In this document: positions 1 through 10,022 of the stretch, in pieces
Numbering within the stretch: the first letter of the stretch is position 1
Layout of the letters: every line of letters begins with the position of its first letter
Source of the DNA: Bartonella sp. CM31XJBT
GTDB lineage: Bacteria; Pseudomonadota; Alphaproteobacteria; Rhizobiales; Rhizobiaceae
Length of the DNA: 64,000 nucleotides
Assembly (NCBI RefSeq): GCF_028618555.1
Contig: NZ_JAQITD010000002.1
Span: 97,503-161,502, forward strand
Direction: 5' to 3'
Translations under genes and position numbers: made by a program
The notes under the pieces: model-generated
Databases searched by the model: none
What the model was told of the DNA's origin: nothing
Seen by the model: only the letters and a program-made list of their open reading frames with translations

Positions 1-35
1 TGGAATGTCGTAGTAGGAATTTAAGCGTAGCTTTA

Positions 36-350
36 GTGCGCAAGCAAGCATTAAAGAAGCGGGAGCATAAGAATAAGCGGGAAAAATCACAAGGAAGGAT
101 GGCAGGCGCAATTAAGCTTTCCAGTGAGTTTCTGGCAAGTGTTATAGTTGGTATTGTTTTGGGGTTGGGGTTTGATAAGTTAGCAGGTTCATGGCCTTGG
201 GGATTAGTATTTTTTCTCTTCTTTGGGTTTGCTGCTGGTGTATTGAGTATTCTTCGGTCTGTGGGGTATGTTTCCTCCAGTCAATTAGGAAAAAAAGGCG
301 CATTGCGCCAAAAACAAGATAAAGGGGCCAATGAGAGGTCCGATAAATGA
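36..350 (+). CDS. atpI: ATP synthase protein I (AtpI)
   Basis: This 104-residue protein begins with a very basic, Lys/Arg-rich N-terminus followed by two hydrophobic segments (about residues 30-50 and 55-75), the usual layout of AtpI. AtpI is an accessory membrane protein of the F1F0 ATP synthase, thought to help c-ring assembly or Mg2+ handling, and is commonly encoded first in the F0 operon. The start is a GTG. The 3' end overlaps the proposed atpB start by 20 bases, so the two are translationally coupled. The identification rests mainly on context (atpB, atpE and the b subunits follow directly) plus size and topology; the sequence itself is poorly conserved in this family. Confidence 0.85.
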   Translation: MRKQALKKREHKNKREKSQGRMAGAIKLSSEFLASVIVGIVLGLGFDKLAGSWPWGLVFFLFFGFAAGVLSILRSVGYVSSSQLGKKGALRQKQDKGANERSDK

Positions 351-1116
351 GGTTGAAGTGACAACGCACGCTCCAGATCCTATTCATCAGTTTGAGGTTT
401 CAAGGCTGATTAAGATTTCCATAGGAAATATGGATTTATCGTTTACAAATGTATCATTGTTTACAGTCCTTACGGTTGTTGTAACTTCTATTTTTCTCTT
501 CATTTCGTCATCGAGTCGTGGATTGGTTCCAACGCGGATGCAGTCTCTTTCGGAAATGGCATATGAATTTGTAGCATCGACTCTGCGGGAATCATCTGGT
601 GTGCAGGGGATGCAGTTTTTTCCTTTAGTTTTTTCTCTGTTTACTTTTATTTTAGTTGCTAACTTTATTGGTCTCTTTCCTTATTTTTATACGGTTACAT
701 CTCAAATCATGATCACGTTTTCGTTAGCAATGGTGGTGATTTTGACGGTGATTGGTTATGGCTTTTATAAGCATGGGGTCAGTTTTTTGAAACTGTTCGT
801 TCCCAGTGGAGTTCCTGTTGTGGTTTTGCCTCTGGTGACAATGATTGAGGTTATTTCTTTTCTCTCCCGTCCAATTAGTCTTTCTCTTCGTCTTTTTGCG
901 AATATGCTTGCTGGTCATATTACGCTTAAAGTGTTTTCTGGGTTTGTTGTTTCAATGATTGGGGTAGGACTCGTAGGTGTGGGTGGTTCGGTTTTACCGC
1001 TTATTATGACTGTAGCAATTACTGCACTTGAGTTTTTGGTCGCATTCCTTCAGGCTTACGTCTTTACGGTTTTAACTTGTATGTATCTTAATGATGCAAT
1101 TCATCCAGGACATTAA
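331..1116 (+). CDS. atpB: F0 ATP synthase subunit a
   Basis: Subunit a forms the proton half-channels against the c-ring in the inner membrane. The 261-residue protein is strongly hydrophobic with five or six membrane segments. The functional helix carries the motif [13 protein letters not shown] (about residues 185-197), whose Arg is the essential stator arginine that faces the c-ring carboxylate. The ATG at 331 lies inside the end of atpI and has AAGGGG just upstream. A GTG at 358, preceded by GAGG, is an alternative that would give a start closer to the usual alphaproteobacterial N-terminus ([11 protein letters not shown]). It is followed by atpE after a 55-base gap. Confidence 0.95.
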   Translation: MRGPINEVEVTTHAPDPIHQFEVSRLIKISIGNMDLSFTNVSLFTVLTVVVTSIFLFISSSSRGLVPTRMQSLSEMAYEFVASTLRESSGVQGMQFFPLVFSLFTFILVANFIGLFPYFYTVTSQIMITFSLAMVVILTVIGYGFYKHGVSFLKLFVPSGVPVVVLPLVTMIEVISFLSRPISLSLRLFANMLAGHITLKVFSGFVVSMIGVGLVGVGGSVLPLIMTVAITALEFLVAFLQAYVFTVLTCMYLNDAIHPGH

Positions 1117-1171
1117 TAAAACTGGCGGTTATTCCGTCGAATAATGCAATTTCGCTTTAAAGGAGAATAAC

Positions 1172-1402
1172 ATGGAAATGGTGCTTGCAGCAAAATATAT
1201 TGGCGCTGGTCTTGCTTGCTTTGGTATGGCTGGAACAGCTTTAGGACTTGGTAATATTTTTGGTAGCTATCTTTCTGGTGCATTACGAAATCCATCAGCA
1301 GCAGATAGTCAGTTTGGACGTCTCGTCTTTGGTTTTGCTGTAACAGAAGCTTTGGGAATTTTTTCATTGCTCATTGCTTTATTACTTCTTTTTGGGGTTT
1401 GA
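1172..1402 (+). CDS. atpE: F0 ATP synthase subunit c
   Basis: A 76-residue hairpin of two hydrophobic helices joined by a polar loop (around residues 40-50), the standard proteolipid of the rotating c-ring. Helix 1 is glycine-rich (GAGLACFGMAGTALGLG). Helix 2 contains Glu59 in the context VTEALGIF, the proton-carrying carboxylate. A good ribosome binding site (AAAGGAG) precedes the ATG. The length and Gly/Ala packing pattern are typical of Rhizobiales. Roughly 140 non-coding bases separate it from the b' subunit gene. Confidence 0.97.
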   Translation: MEMVLAAKYIGAGLACFGMAGTALGLGNIFGSYLSGALRNPSAADSQFGRLVFGFAVTEALGIFSLLIALLLLFGV

Positions 1403-1544
1403 TCATCATCAAAAGGGTATATCTGTTCTTGCATGAGGAAAGATTTACCCTTTTAGCTCTTAACCAGAGAGATGCCAGAGAGATGTCAGTCAGTTATCAT
1501 CGGTTATAGAGGGCTTTAATAAGCTATTTAAAGGATGAAAGAAG

Positions 1545-2111
1545 ATGTTTGTTTCAAGCGCTTATGCACAGAACACTGAAACGTCGATAGAACATATTAA
1601 AAAGGTGGCAGAGCATGCAAATCGTGTGTTTCCGCCTTTTGATTTTGTGCATTTTGGTTCGCATTTTTTCTGGTTGGCAATTTCTTTCGGTCTTTTTTAT
1701 CTTTTTATCTCTCGTGTAATTGTACCACGTATTGGTGGTGTTATTGAAACACGGCGAGATCGAATCGCATCTGATTTAGATCAGGCAATGCGCATGAAGC
1801 AGGAAGCAGACATTGTCGTTGAAACTTATGAGCGGAAATTAGCAGAAGCGCGTTTGAATGCGCAGGCTATAGCGCAGGTAGCTAGTGAAGAATTAAAAGA
1901 AAAGGCAGAGCTTGAACGGAAAGAAATTGAAGAGAGTTTAGAGAAAAAACTCGCAGATGCTGAAAAACAGATAGCAAAAATTCGGGATAAAGCGATGCAA
2001 AATGTTGGTTCTATTGCTGAAGAAGTAGCTCTTGAAATTGTGAAAAAATTGATTGACGTTGATATTAGCAAAGAGGCTGTTCGTTCAGTTGTTAAAACTG
2101 CGGATTATTGA
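1545..2111 (+). CDS. F0 ATP synthase subunit b' (first of two b-type subunits)
   Basis: A 188-residue peripheral-stalk subunit. The N-terminal 35 residues form a short leader-like region, then one membrane segment (about residues 43-62, [15 protein letters not shown]), then a long charged alpha-helical stretch rich in Glu, Lys and Ala (residues 75-170) that makes the dimeric stalk with subunit b. Alphaproteobacteria carry diverged b and b' copies side by side, and this upstream copy is the b' type (called atpF2 or atpG in related genomes). The stop codon at 2109-2111 lies 11 bases before the proposed ATG of the next b gene, with its ribosome binding site (AGGAAG) in between. Confidence 0.92.
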   Translation: MFVSSAYAQNTETSIEHIKKVAEHANRVFPPFDFVHFGSHFFWLAISFGLFYLFISRVIVPRIGGVIETRRDRIASDLDQAMRMKQEADIVVETYERKLAEARLNAQAIAQVASEELKEKAELERKEIEESLEKKLADAEKQIAKIRDKAMQNVGSIAEEVALEIVKKLIDVDISKEAVRSVVKTADY

Positions 2112-2122
2112 GGAAGACAAAG

Positions 2123-2617
2123 ATGACTGATACTTTTTGGGCATTTGTTGGGTTAGTTCTTTTTTTGGCTCTTTTAGTCTATTTCCAAATTCCACAAAGG
2201 GTTATACACCATCTTGATGCGCGTGCAAAGCGTATCAAAGATGAACTGGATGAGGCTCTGCGTCTTCGTGAAGAGGCACAGGAAATATTAGCTGAATATC
2301 AACGCAAACATGCAGAAGCAGAAAAAGATGCGCAAGAAATTGTTGCAGCAGCAAAGCATGAAGTTGAATCTATTATTGCTGAGGCCCGTGCAAAAGCAGA
2401 AGAATATGTAAAGAACCGTAATAAATTGGCAGAACAAAAAATCGCTCAAGCAGAAGCGGATGCAATACGCATGGTTTCTTCATCGGCTATTGATTTGGCA
2501 ATTTCTACAGCACGTACCCTTATTGCAAGGGAAATAGATTCTAACAAGGCAGATGAACTTATTAAAGAGTCTCTTGAGAAAGAATCGTTTATCAAAATGA
2601 AAACATATCTTAATTAA
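2123..2617 (+). CDS. atpF: F0 ATP synthase subunit b
   Basis: A 164-residue b-type peripheral-stalk subunit: one N-terminal membrane segment (about residues 4-22), a conserved turn ending in IPQRV, then a long charged coiled-coil helix with Ala/Glu/Lys repeats. The ATG at 2123 is chosen over a TTG at 2108 because AGGAAG sits at the right distance from the ATG and MTDTFWAF resembles the family start. This gene closes the F0 operon. The F1 genes are not here, as is usual in Rhizobiales where F0 and F1 are separate operons. The following convergent gene is glyS. Confidence 0.94.
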   Translation: MTDTFWAFVGLVLFLALLVYFQIPQRVIHHLDARAKRIKDELDEALRLREEAQEILAEYQRKHAEAEKDAQEIVAAAKHEVESIIAEARAKAEEYVKNRNKLAEQKIAQAEADAIRMVSSSAIDLAISTARTLIAREIDSNKADELIKESLEKESFIKMKTYLN

Positions 2618-2740
2618 TGATATTTGAGAGATAAAGAACACTCTCTTTGGTTGCATAATTTTCTCAGTATTAATTAATAAAAGTCATAAAAAAGAAAAAT
2701 TTATCTTCATTGTTTTTACCAGTTAATAGGCTCTTTGATT

Positions 2741-4963
2741 TCAAATGACAAGTTTTGAGAAGTCTGCAACCGATTGTGTAACAATGTGAGTGCGTTTGAG
2801 AAGAGCAAGACGGTTAGCACGAACATCAGGTTTTTTATCATTCACCAATACGTTTTCAAAAAATATATCAATCAATTTTCCAAGTGGCGCTAGCACACTG
2901 AGTGCAAATGATAAATTTGTTGCATTGATGGGAGCAAGAACCTTTCTTTCTACTTCACAGATTGCATGATAGAGCTGCTTTTCTTCTTTCTCGATAAAGA
3001 GCTCAGGATTAATTTCATTCGCTATTGTTGTGCTTTTTTGAAATTCATTTTCAAGAATATTGGCAGTACGTTTTACAGAGGCTACAAAGTTCATTCCATC
3101 ATGGGTATTGATAAAAGCGATAAGCGATTCGACACGACGTGCAACCAATAAAAAATCATCAGAATCTTTATTTAAAACGGCTTCAAGGGCATCGTAACGA
3201 GCGCCTTCCTCTTTTAGATAGATTTTCAAACGGTCATGAAAAAAGAATAACAGATCTGATAAAATATATTCTGTTTTTTCTGGAAGCAGATTCTGCAATT
3301 GTGAATTTTCTCTTTGAGAGATTTCATGTTTGTTTTTTTGTTGTAAGAAAAGATTCGTTGCTAACTGAAACAGTGGCATAAGATTGATTTTCCAATCTCG
3401 CGAAAGTACAAGCCTAATAATTCCCAATGCTGCTCGTCTTAACGCATAGGGATCTTTTGAGCCGGTTGGTTTTTCATTAATGAGCCAAAAGCCAACGAGC
3501 ATGTCAATTTTGTCGGCGAGCATAACGGTTATAGCAAGTGGTTCTTGTGGAAGACGATCTGTTGGACCTTGAGGTTTATAATGGTCTTCGATTGCTACAG
3601 CTACGCGAGGATTTTCCCCTTGAAGAAGGGCGTATTTTTTCCCCATAACACCTTGTAGTTCAGGAAATTCTCCGACAATTTCTGTTTGCAAATCAGCTTT
3701 TGCAAGGATGGCTGCACGTTTTGCTAAAAGAGGATCTGTTTGTATCAAAGGGGCAATTTCTTGTGCGAGTGTAGCAATGCGTTCTACCCTTGCACCTTGC
3801 GTACCCAATTTAGCATGAAAAGTTACATTCAAATGATCAAGTCGCGCCATTCTTTGATCGAGAGGTTTTTTTATATCAAGTTCAAATTTTTTTATAGAAG
3901 ATTCCAATTGTTGAAGATCAGGCAAATCACGCTGATCAGTTTGCCAAAAATGAAGTGCATCGGAAAGACGGGCACGGACAACCTTACTATTTCCTTTCGA
4001 AATTTCTTTGCCTTCATCATTTGCAAGAATATTAGAAACGAGAATAAAATGATGAGAAAGTTTTACGTTTTCTCCTTGTTTACGGGTGACAAAACATTTT
4101 TGATTGGCTCGAATGGTCAAGCGAATAATTTCTGGAGGAATATCAAGGAATGATTTTTCAAAATCACCCATCAGGATAACAGGCCATTCAACAAGACCAG
4201 CAACTTCTTCTAGGAGAGGATTATCTTGAACCAGTTCTAAACCGTTTGCAAAGCAGAGATTTTGGGCATCAGCTAAAATAATATTCTTTCGTCTCTCGGC
4301 ATCCAGAATGACTTTATGAGTTTCAAGTTGAGTAACATAATCATCAAAGCGGCGCACTTGAAATGGCTTTCCATCACTTAAGAAACGATGACCATAAGTT
4401 AAATTATTGCTTTTAAGAGAACCAATTGTAAATGGAATAACATGTGTTTCACCAATTTCTGGTCCGAAAATACAAAGAATGTTTTGTAAAGGTCGAATCC
4501 ACTTCAAAGTACCACTTTGTGCTGAATCTTTTCCCCAACGCATAGATTTCGGCCACGGAAAGTTGCGGATAATATCCGGTAAAATATCGGCAATAATTTC
4601 TTCTGCTGCTCGACCTTTTTTAACAATTTTAGCAATATAAAAATGACCTTTTTTATCATCATGTCCAATATGCGCTTCAGAAATATCGTTTAATCCTGTT
4701 GCACGTAGAAAACCATCAATTACATGCTGTGGTGATTTTATACTGGGACCTTTGCGTTCTTCATGGATATCTTTTGAGCGTGTGGAAAGTCCGCGTATGT
4801 CCAATGTTAGCCGACGAGGTGTCCAATATTCACGAGCAGCTTCATAGATCAATCCAGCATTCACAAGTTGATCTGTAACAGATTTTTTAAGATCAGCAGC
4901 AGCTTTTCGTTGCATACGTGCGGGGATTTCTTCACTGAAAAGTTCAAGAAGAAGATCAGACAT
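2741..4963 (-). CDS. glyS: Glycyl-tRNA synthetase beta subunit
   Basis: The beta chain of the bacterial alpha2beta2 glycyl-tRNA synthetase, which binds and positions tRNA-Gly. The protein starts [18 protein letters not shown], the hallmark beginning of GlyS, and is about 740 residues, close to the family average. An HD-like central region ([20 protein letters not shown]) and a C-terminal DALR-type anticodon-binding region are visible. The start at 4963 is preferred over one 57 bases further upstream because it overlaps the glyQ stop as TAATG, a typical translational coupling. It forms an operon with glyQ. Confidence 0.96.
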   Translation of the reverse strand: MSDLLLELFSEEIPARMQRKAAADLKKSVTDQLVNAGLIYEAAREYWTPRRLTLDIRGLSTRSKDIHEERKGPSIKSPQHVIDGFLRATGLNDISEAHIGHDDKKGHFYIAKIVKKGRAAEEIIADILPDIIRNFPWPKSMRWGKDSAQSGTLKWIRPLQNILCIFGPEIGETHVIPFTIGSLKSNNLTYGHRFLSDGKPFQVRRFDDYVTQLETHKVILDAERRKNIILADAQNLCFANGLELVQDNPLLEEVAGLVEWPVILMGDFEKSFLDIPPEIIRLTIRANQKCFVTRKQGENVKLSHHFILVSNILANDEGKEISKGNSKVVRARLSDALHFWQTDQRDLPDLQQLESSIKKFELDIKKPLDQRMARLDHLNVTFHAKLGTQGARVERIATLAQEIAPLIQTDPLLAKRAAILAKADLQTEIVGEFPELQGVMGKKYALLQGENPRVAVAIEDHYKPQGPTDRLPQEPLAITVMLADKIDMLVGFWLINEKPTGSKDPYALRRAALGIIRLVLSRDWKINLMPLFQLATNLFLQQKNKHEISQRENSQLQNLLPEKTEYILSDLLFFFHDRLKIYLKEEGARYDALEAVLNKDSDDFLLVARRVESLIAFINTHDGMNFVASVKRTANILENEFQKSTTIANEINPELFIEKEEKQLYHAICEVERKVLAPINATNLSFALSVLAPLGKLIDIFFENVLVNDKKPDVRANRLALLKRTHIVTQSVADFSKLVI

Positions 4964-5904
4964 TAGGCTTCTCCAGTGTATATTTGTCCAGCTTCTGTGA
5001 GTAAGAAGGCTTCCCCACAACGGCGCGCGAGATTACGAACGCGAAGAATGTAATTTTGTCGTTCGGTTACAGAAATAACGCCACGTGCTTGCAAAAGGTT
5101 AAAGATATGGCTCGCTTTAATACATTGATCATAGGCAGGAAAAACACAGCGATGGAATACATTTTCTTTATTTGGTTTTCCAGCATCAAGAAGTGCGCTG
5201 CATTCGCGTTCTGCATCGATAAAGTGCTGATGGAGCAGTTTTGTATCAGCAAATTCAAAATTATAATATGAGTATTCCTGTTCTGCCTGTAAAAAAATAT
5301 CTCTATAACTTATTTTGTTGTCTCCCTCCAAACCATTAAAGTTAAGGTCATAGACGTTATCAACCCCTTGGATATACATCGCTAGACGCTCAAGACCGTA
5401 TGTGAGTTCCCCTGAAACTGGAGCGCATTCAATGCCGCACACTTGTTGAAAATAAGTAAACTGAGAGACTTCCATTCCATCGCACCAGCATTCCCATCCG
5501 AGCCCCCAAGCACCAAGAGTGGGACTTTCCCAATCATCTTCAACAAAGCGAATATCATGCAGTTTTGTATCAAGCCCGATAGCTTGTAGCGACTTTATAT
5601 AAAGTTCTTGTAGATTGAGCGGAGAGGGTTTGAGAAGCACTTGGAATTGATAATAGTGTTGTAAACGATTTGGATTCTTACCATATCGGCCATCTGTTGG
5701 ACGTCGAGAGGGTTGGACATAAGCAACTTTCCAAGGACGTGGACCTAGAGAGCGTAATGTTGTTGCTGGATGAAAAGTCCCAGCTCCGACTTCTATATCG
5801 TAAGGTTGCAAAATTGCACATCCATAGTGTGCCCAATAATTTTGCAAAGTTAAGATTAGTCCCTGAAAAGAACGTTTGGGGTTAAGATGTTCAGGCAGTT
5901 TCAC
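4963..5904 (-). CDS. glyQ: Glycyl-tRNA synthetase alpha subunit
   Basis: The catalytic alpha chain of class II glycyl-tRNA synthetase (Gly + ATP + tRNA to Gly-tRNA). Family motifs are plain: [20 protein letters not shown] near the N-terminus, [20 protein letters not shown], and [14 protein letters not shown], which belong to the class II active site. The length of 313 residues is normal. The gene is first in the glyQ-glyS operon; its stop overlaps the glyS start by one base. Confidence 0.97.
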   Translation of the reverse strand: MKLPEHLNPKRSFQGLILTLQNYWAHYGCAILQPYDIEVGAGTFHPATTLRSLGPRPWKVAYVQPSRRPTDGRYGKNPNRLQHYYQFQVLLKPSPLNLQELYIKSLQAIGLDTKLHDIRFVEDDWESPTLGAWGLGWECWCDGMEVSQFTYFQQVCGIECAPVSGELTYGLERLAMYIQGVDNVYDLNFNGLEGDNKISYRDIFLQAEQEYSYYNFEFADTKLLHQHFIDAERECSALLDAGKPNKENVFHRCVFPAYDQCIKASHIFNLLQARGVISVTERQNYILRVRNLARRCGEAFLLTEAGQIYTGEA

Positions 5905-5996
5905 GCTTTATACTCTTTATATTGGACTAAACAAAAAACCAAAGTAATTTTAGTTTCTCTATTTATTATTTCATGTGGTTTATGGTTAAGCATCAT

Positions 5997-7691
5997 TTAT
6001 TGCAAACCAAATTTCAACTTTTCTTGAATTTGTTCAGAATTTTCTGGTTTTCCGTCAATTGCGTGGTTCCATTGAAAGATTGCTTCACGTTTACGTCCAA
6101 CTTTCCAATAGGCATCCCCTAAATGATCATTCAGTGTTGGGTCCTCAGGTTGTAATCTGACAGCATTTTCTAATATTTGCACTGCTTTATTATATTCTTT
6201 TAGTTTATAATAAGCCCATCCTAAAGAATCGAGAATATGACTGTTGTGAGCTTGCAAAGCAGAAGCTTTTTGCAGCATACGGAGCGATTCTTCAAGCTTC
6301 TCACCACGTTCCACAAGGGAATAGGCTAAATAATTAAGAACTTGCGGTTGGTTTGGGAAAAATTCAAGTGATTTTCGCAAGTCAATTTCTGCTTTTGGCC
6401 ATTGCTTTAAACGTTCAAAAGCAATACCACGTTGATAAAAGAGTTTCCAATCGTCCTGCTGAAAGTTTTTTATCTTTGTAATAGCGTAGTCTAGAGTTTT
6501 AATGGCCTCAAGAAATTTATTGTCCTGCATATAAAAAGCAACGAGCGTTATCAAAATATTACGATCATTGGGAAATTTTTTATTTAACAATGTGAGTAAT
6601 TTTATTGCTTCTTTGTAATTGTTGTTATTGGCAAGAAGGAATGCAAGATGAAGTTGTCCATCTTTATAATAAGGAGATTTAGGGGATAAAGCGCGATAAA
6701 GTTTAATTGCTTGATGTGGATCGTTCAATTTAGCAGAAATGTGTGCGAGCTGAAACAGTGTTGCGTCATTTTGAGGGTATAATGCGAAAGATAATTGCTT
6801 AAAAATACGTGCAATTCGCCCTGAGTTTTTGTAGTTGAGGGCTGTTCCAAAATTATATAATACCTCGGCTGCTCCTTGTTGAGGTGTTTTAATAACTCTC
6901 TCTAAGAAAGCATTTTTTTCAATTTTTTCTCGAAAGTTTTTAAGGACTTCGCGACCTGACAACATTTGTTCGCCATGCTGGATTGTTTGAAGAGCTTGGT
7001 TGCGCATACTATGGCGCAATTGGAATGAGGCATAGGCTATGATAATACGCTCATAAGTATTAGGAGCGATAAGAGTTCCCTGTTTGTTACTCAGTGCTTT
7101 AATGAAATATTTTTTTGCATCCTTTGGCCGTTCTGCAAGGTCGCTCATAAGTGCTAGATGATAAGATATAAAAAGGTCATACCAGACAGGACCTTTGAGT
7201 TTCTTAAGATCAGCGATTGCTTGAGATTTTTGTCCAGATCCAAATGTAATCCAAGCGCCGATGAGTTCAGGTATTGGATTATTGGACGTAGGAAGTTCTT
7301 TTAATTGGAGAAGAGTCTTGGCATTCTTATAGTCTTTTTTGATGAGACTTTCTACTGACAAAGTTAAGGAAACAAAGGGAGTTATAACATCGTTCTCTTT
7401 GAGTTTTTGGGCTTGTTGGACAGCTTCTTTAAAGTTTCCGACCGAGAGCATAGCTTCAAGGAGCTCTTTTTGTGTTTCAATGTTATCAGGTTGATAAACC
7501 AGTGCTTGTTTAAAATAATTGATAGCAAGTTCTGTTTTATTTTCATGATTTGCAACCCTTCCAGCTAAATAAGCACCTGTAAATGAGCTTGTATGAGTTG
7601 CTGCACTTATTTTACTGTAGGTGGGGGATGGCATCAGCATGATACCCACGATAAAAAGGGCAAAAAGTCGAGATACCGTTGCAGAGCACAT
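5997..7691 (-). CDS. Exported tetratricopeptide-repeat protein
   Basis: A protein of about 564 residues made almost wholly of TPR helices, which act as a protein-protein docking scaffold. The N-terminus has a signal peptide (basic start, hydrophobic core LFALFIVGIMLM), so it is probably periplasmic or attached to the envelope. TPR-like units are visible near the N-terminus (GRVANHENKTELAINYFKQA) and repeatedly in the C-terminal third (LGWAYYKLKEYNKAVQILE, LGDAYWKVGRKREAIFQWNHA). The start at 7691 is chosen because it precedes the signal peptide directly and has AAAGGA upstream; an in-frame ATG at 7742 would add 17 residues. Alphaproteobacteria commonly have such a TPR protein in this neighbourhood, but its precise partner is unknown. 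Confidence 0.85.
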   Translation of the reverse strand: MCSATVSRLFALFIVGIMLMPSPTYSKISAATHTSSFTGAYLAGRVANHENKTELAINYFKQALVYQPDNIETQKELLEAMLSVGNFKEAVQQAQKLKENDVITPFVSLTLSVESLIKKDYKNAKTLLQLKELPTSNNPIPELIGAWITFGSGQKSQAIADLKKLKGPVWYDLFISYHLALMSDLAERPKDAKKYFIKALSNKQGTLIAPNTYERIIIAYASFQLRHSMRNQALQTIQHGEQMLSGREVLKNFREKIEKNAFLERVIKTPQQGAAEVLYNFGTALNYKNSGRIARIFKQLSFALYPQNDATLFQLAHISAKLNDPHQAIKLYRALSPKSPYYKDGQLHLAFLLANNNNYKEAIKLLTLLNKKFPNDRNILITLVAFYMQDNKFLEAIKTLDYAITKIKNFQQDDWKLFYQRGIAFERLKQWPKAEIDLRKSLEFFPNQPQVLNYLAYSLVERGEKLEESLRMLQKASALQAHNSHILDSLGWAYYKLKEYNKAVQILENAVRLQPEDPTLNDHLGDAYWKVGRKREAIFQWNHAIDGKPENSEQIQEKLKFGLQ

Positions 7692-7786
7692 GGAGCTAAT
7701 CCTTTTCAAGATAATCAATTGATGGTGTTGTTTATAGATCATATCTCATTACTTTGTTGAGAAATACTGCGATTCTTGCAAAGAAT

Positions 7787-8803
7787 TCAGTTTACGCGTG
7801 AAATACAAAATTCAACAGTCTCAACGAGAGCATTGTAAGCAAGATTTTCATTCATGGGAACAAGAGCATCAATTGCATATTTTCCATAGATGCGTGCTTG
7901 TTCTATTGTATCTGTGATACTATCATACTTTTCCATTAAGTGTTGCGCGTGTGCAAAGGATTCATCATTATTATTGCCATCTTCAAGCGCTTTTTTCCAG
8001 AAATCTTTTTCTACCATATTCCCACGCTCATATGCGAGAATAACAGGCATTGTGATTTTTCCTTCTCTAAAATCATCCCCTATATTTTTTCCTAAGTTTT
8101 GAGCACTACCGCTATAGTCAAGTGCATCATCAATTAATTGGAAAGCTAAACCTAAGGATGTTCCATATTCACGTAATGAAGAACGCTCTTTATTTCCATA
8201 GCCAGCAATAATGGGTCCTACTTCAGCGGCTGCTGAAAAAAGTGCTGCTGTTTTTGCATTGATGATTTTGAGATATTCTGAAGGGCTGGTTTTTATATTT
8301 TTTGCGGCAGAAAGTTGCATAACTTCTCCTTCAGCAATAATTGCAGCAGCGTTGGCTAGGACAGAGAGCGCTTCTATGGAACCGACATCGACCATCATTT
8401 TAAAGGCCTGGCCCAATAGGAAATCACCAACAAGTACACTTGCTTGATTCCCCCAAATCATCCGTGCTGTAGATTTTCCACGTCGTAAATTACTTTCGTC
8501 AATCACATCATCGTGTAGTAATGTTGCTGTGTGCATAAATTCAACAGCTGTCGCGAGTTTTATATGCCCGTTACTTTGATAACCGAACATATGAGCAGAA
8601 GCGAGCGTAATCATTGGGCGTAATCGCTTTCCACCTGATGAAATAAGATGGTTAGAAATTTCAGGGATCATCTCAACCTCTGATTTTGCCATAGAGAGAA
8701 TAAATTGATTTACGCAATCCATATCTTTTTGAGTAAGATTGACAAGAGATTGAAGAGAAATTTGATTATTTCTTATTTGTTTTAGTTTGATAGCTGCACT
8801 CAA
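7787..8803 (-). CDS. ispB: Polyprenyl diphosphate synthase (octaprenyl/decaprenyl type)
   Basis: A trans-long-chain prenyl diphosphate synthase of about 338 residues that builds the side chain of ubiquinone from IPP and FPP. The first aspartate-rich motif is LLHDDVIDE and the second is LIDDALDYSG, both needed to chelate Mg2+-diphosphate; GGKRLRPM is the IPP-binding segment. The start is set at a TTG (8803) because AGGAG lies eight bases upstream and homologues begin close to SAAIKL; an ATG at 8887 would add 28 unconserved residues. The chain-length specificity (octa- versus decaprenyl) cannot be read from the sequence. Confidence 0.9.
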   Translation of the reverse strand: MSAAIKLKQIRNNQISLQSLVNLTQKDMDCVNQFILSMAKSEVEMIPEISNHLISSGGKRLRPMITLASAHMFGYQSNGHIKLATAVEFMHTATLLHDDVIDESNLRRGKSTARMIWGNQASVLVGDFLLGQAFKMMVDVGSIEALSVLANAAAIIAEGEVMQLSAAKNIKTSPSEYLKIINAKTAALFSAAAEVGPIIAGYGNKERSSLREYGTSLGLAFQLIDDALDYSGSAQNLGKNIGDDFREGKITMPVILAYERGNMVEKDFWKKALEDGNNNDESFAHAQHLMEKYDSITDTIEQARIYGKYAIDALVPMNENLAYNALVETVEFCISRVN

Positions 8804-9042
8804 TGTGTTTACTCCTAGAGTATTGCAATGGACATATATAAAAATTACTTTATTCATTAGCATAAAGGGGGTTTGGTTTTGACTCAAGCTTTTGATGTCG
8901 TTTAAAAGTGTTAGCTTGGAATGTTATTGGCAAGAAATGTTCTTTAGCGAGTGTAATCTTATTGTTATGAAATAATAAAAAATTTAAAATAGCAGCTGAA
9001 TGGCAAAAATGCAGTTTATAAAGATGAACATTAGGCTTTTAA

Positions 9043-9831
9043 ATGAATAAAGCAGCGAATCAAATTGGTGAAACAATTGACAGTTTTCACCGCGGAAAAT
9101 TTTATTTGGTTCAACCCCATAAATATGGTCATCGTTCTGGAATGGATGCGATGTTATTAGCTAGTTTGGTTCCAAGTGATTTAAAGGGCAAGGTTGTTGA
9201 TTTAGGGGCAGGTGCTGGAGCTGCAGGGTTGGCTGTTGCTTCGCGTTGTCTGAAAGTTCATGTTACCTTAGTTGAACGTTCAGCTTTTATGGTATCTTAC
9301 GCTCAAAAAACGCTTATGCTAAAACAAAATAAACAATTTTCTAGCCGAATTTGTTTGCTAGAAGCAGATGTTACCTTCAAAGGGAATGCCCGTATAAGAG
9401 CAGGTTTGATAGATAATAGCTTTGATTTTGCGATTATGAATCCACCTTTTAATAATCCCACCGATCGTAAGACACCTGATAAACAAAAATCTGAAGCACA
9501 TGTTATGTCTGAAGCGATGTTTGATAACTGGTTGCGGAGTGCAGCAGCCATTGTTAAGCCAGGTGGATACTTAGGGCTCATTGCGCGTCCACAATCGCTG
9601 ACAGATATCTTGCGTGCTTTAGAAGGGCGTTTTGGTGGTATTTGTATAATTCCTGTGCATGCACGTGCGAAAACAGCAGCAATTCGTCTTTTATTTTACG
9701 CAAAACGAGGAAGCAGAGCAGCTTTATCTGTTTTGCCGGCATTGATTATACATGAAGGTAATGACCATACTTTTTCACCACGGGTTGATGCAATTAATAA
9801 TGGATATATAAGCTTGTGGGAACTTTTCTAA
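9043..9831 (+). CDS. TrmN6-like tRNA(adenine-N6)-methyltransferase
   Basis: A 262-residue SAM-dependent methyltransferase. Motif I is VDLGAGAGAAGLAVASR (about residues 52-68). The catalytic NPPFNN motif (about residue 144 onward) is that of N6-adenine or N5-glutamine methylases. The overall pattern, including the early 'YHRSGMDAMLL'-like segment (HKYGHRSGMDAMLLAS), matches COG4123, the family of tRNA1(Val) adenine-37 N6-methylase. It is divergent from the ispB-like gene, with about 240 bases between. The substrate is inferred from the family and not proven. Confidence 0.85.
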   Translation: MNKAANQIGETIDSFHRGKFYLVQPHKYGHRSGMDAMLLASLVPSDLKGKVVDLGAGAGAAGLAVASRCLKVHVTLVERSAFMVSYAQKTLMLKQNKQFSSRICLLEADVTFKGNARIRAGLIDNSFDFAIMNPPFNNPTDRKTPDKQKSEAHVMSEAMFDNWLRSAAAIVKPGGYLGLIARPQSLTDILRALEGRFGGICIIPVHARAKTAAIRLLFYAKRGSRAALSVLPALIIHEGNDHTFSPRVDAINNGYISLWELF

Positions 9832-9895
9832 TAGTATCTTGTGTTTTTTAGTTTATTATTTAGAGTCCAAACTTTGTTATTAGGGAGGTTTGACT

Positions 9896-10000
9896 TTGGG
9901 TGAAGTTATATTTCTGCTTGTAATGTGGGGATTGATTGGCGCTTTTGGATATTATCGCGTTCTTCCTTTTTGTTGTCCTTTCCTATTTAATTGTTCTTAA
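9896..10000 (+). CDS. Possible 34-residue membrane peptide upstream of the S49 peptidase
   Basis: A TTG-initiated reading frame with a strong ribosome binding site (AGGGAGG, seven bases upstream). It encodes a 34-residue peptide with one hydrophobic stretch (VIFLLVMWGLIGAFGYY) and a Cys-rich tail. It ends 22 bases before the ATG of the sppA-like gene, so the two would be co-transcribed. I do not recognise a family. The good ribosome binding site and the position argue for a real gene; the short length and TTG start argue for caution. Confidence 0.45.
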   Translation: MGEVIFLLVMWGLIGAFGYYRVLPFCCPFLFNCS

Positions 10001-10022
10001 TTTATAAGGAGATTTTGTTTTG

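Noticed and set aside
2618..2740. Terminator between atpF and glyS
   Set aside because: A weak GAGAG/CTCTC pairing is present but without a T-run, so it is not called.
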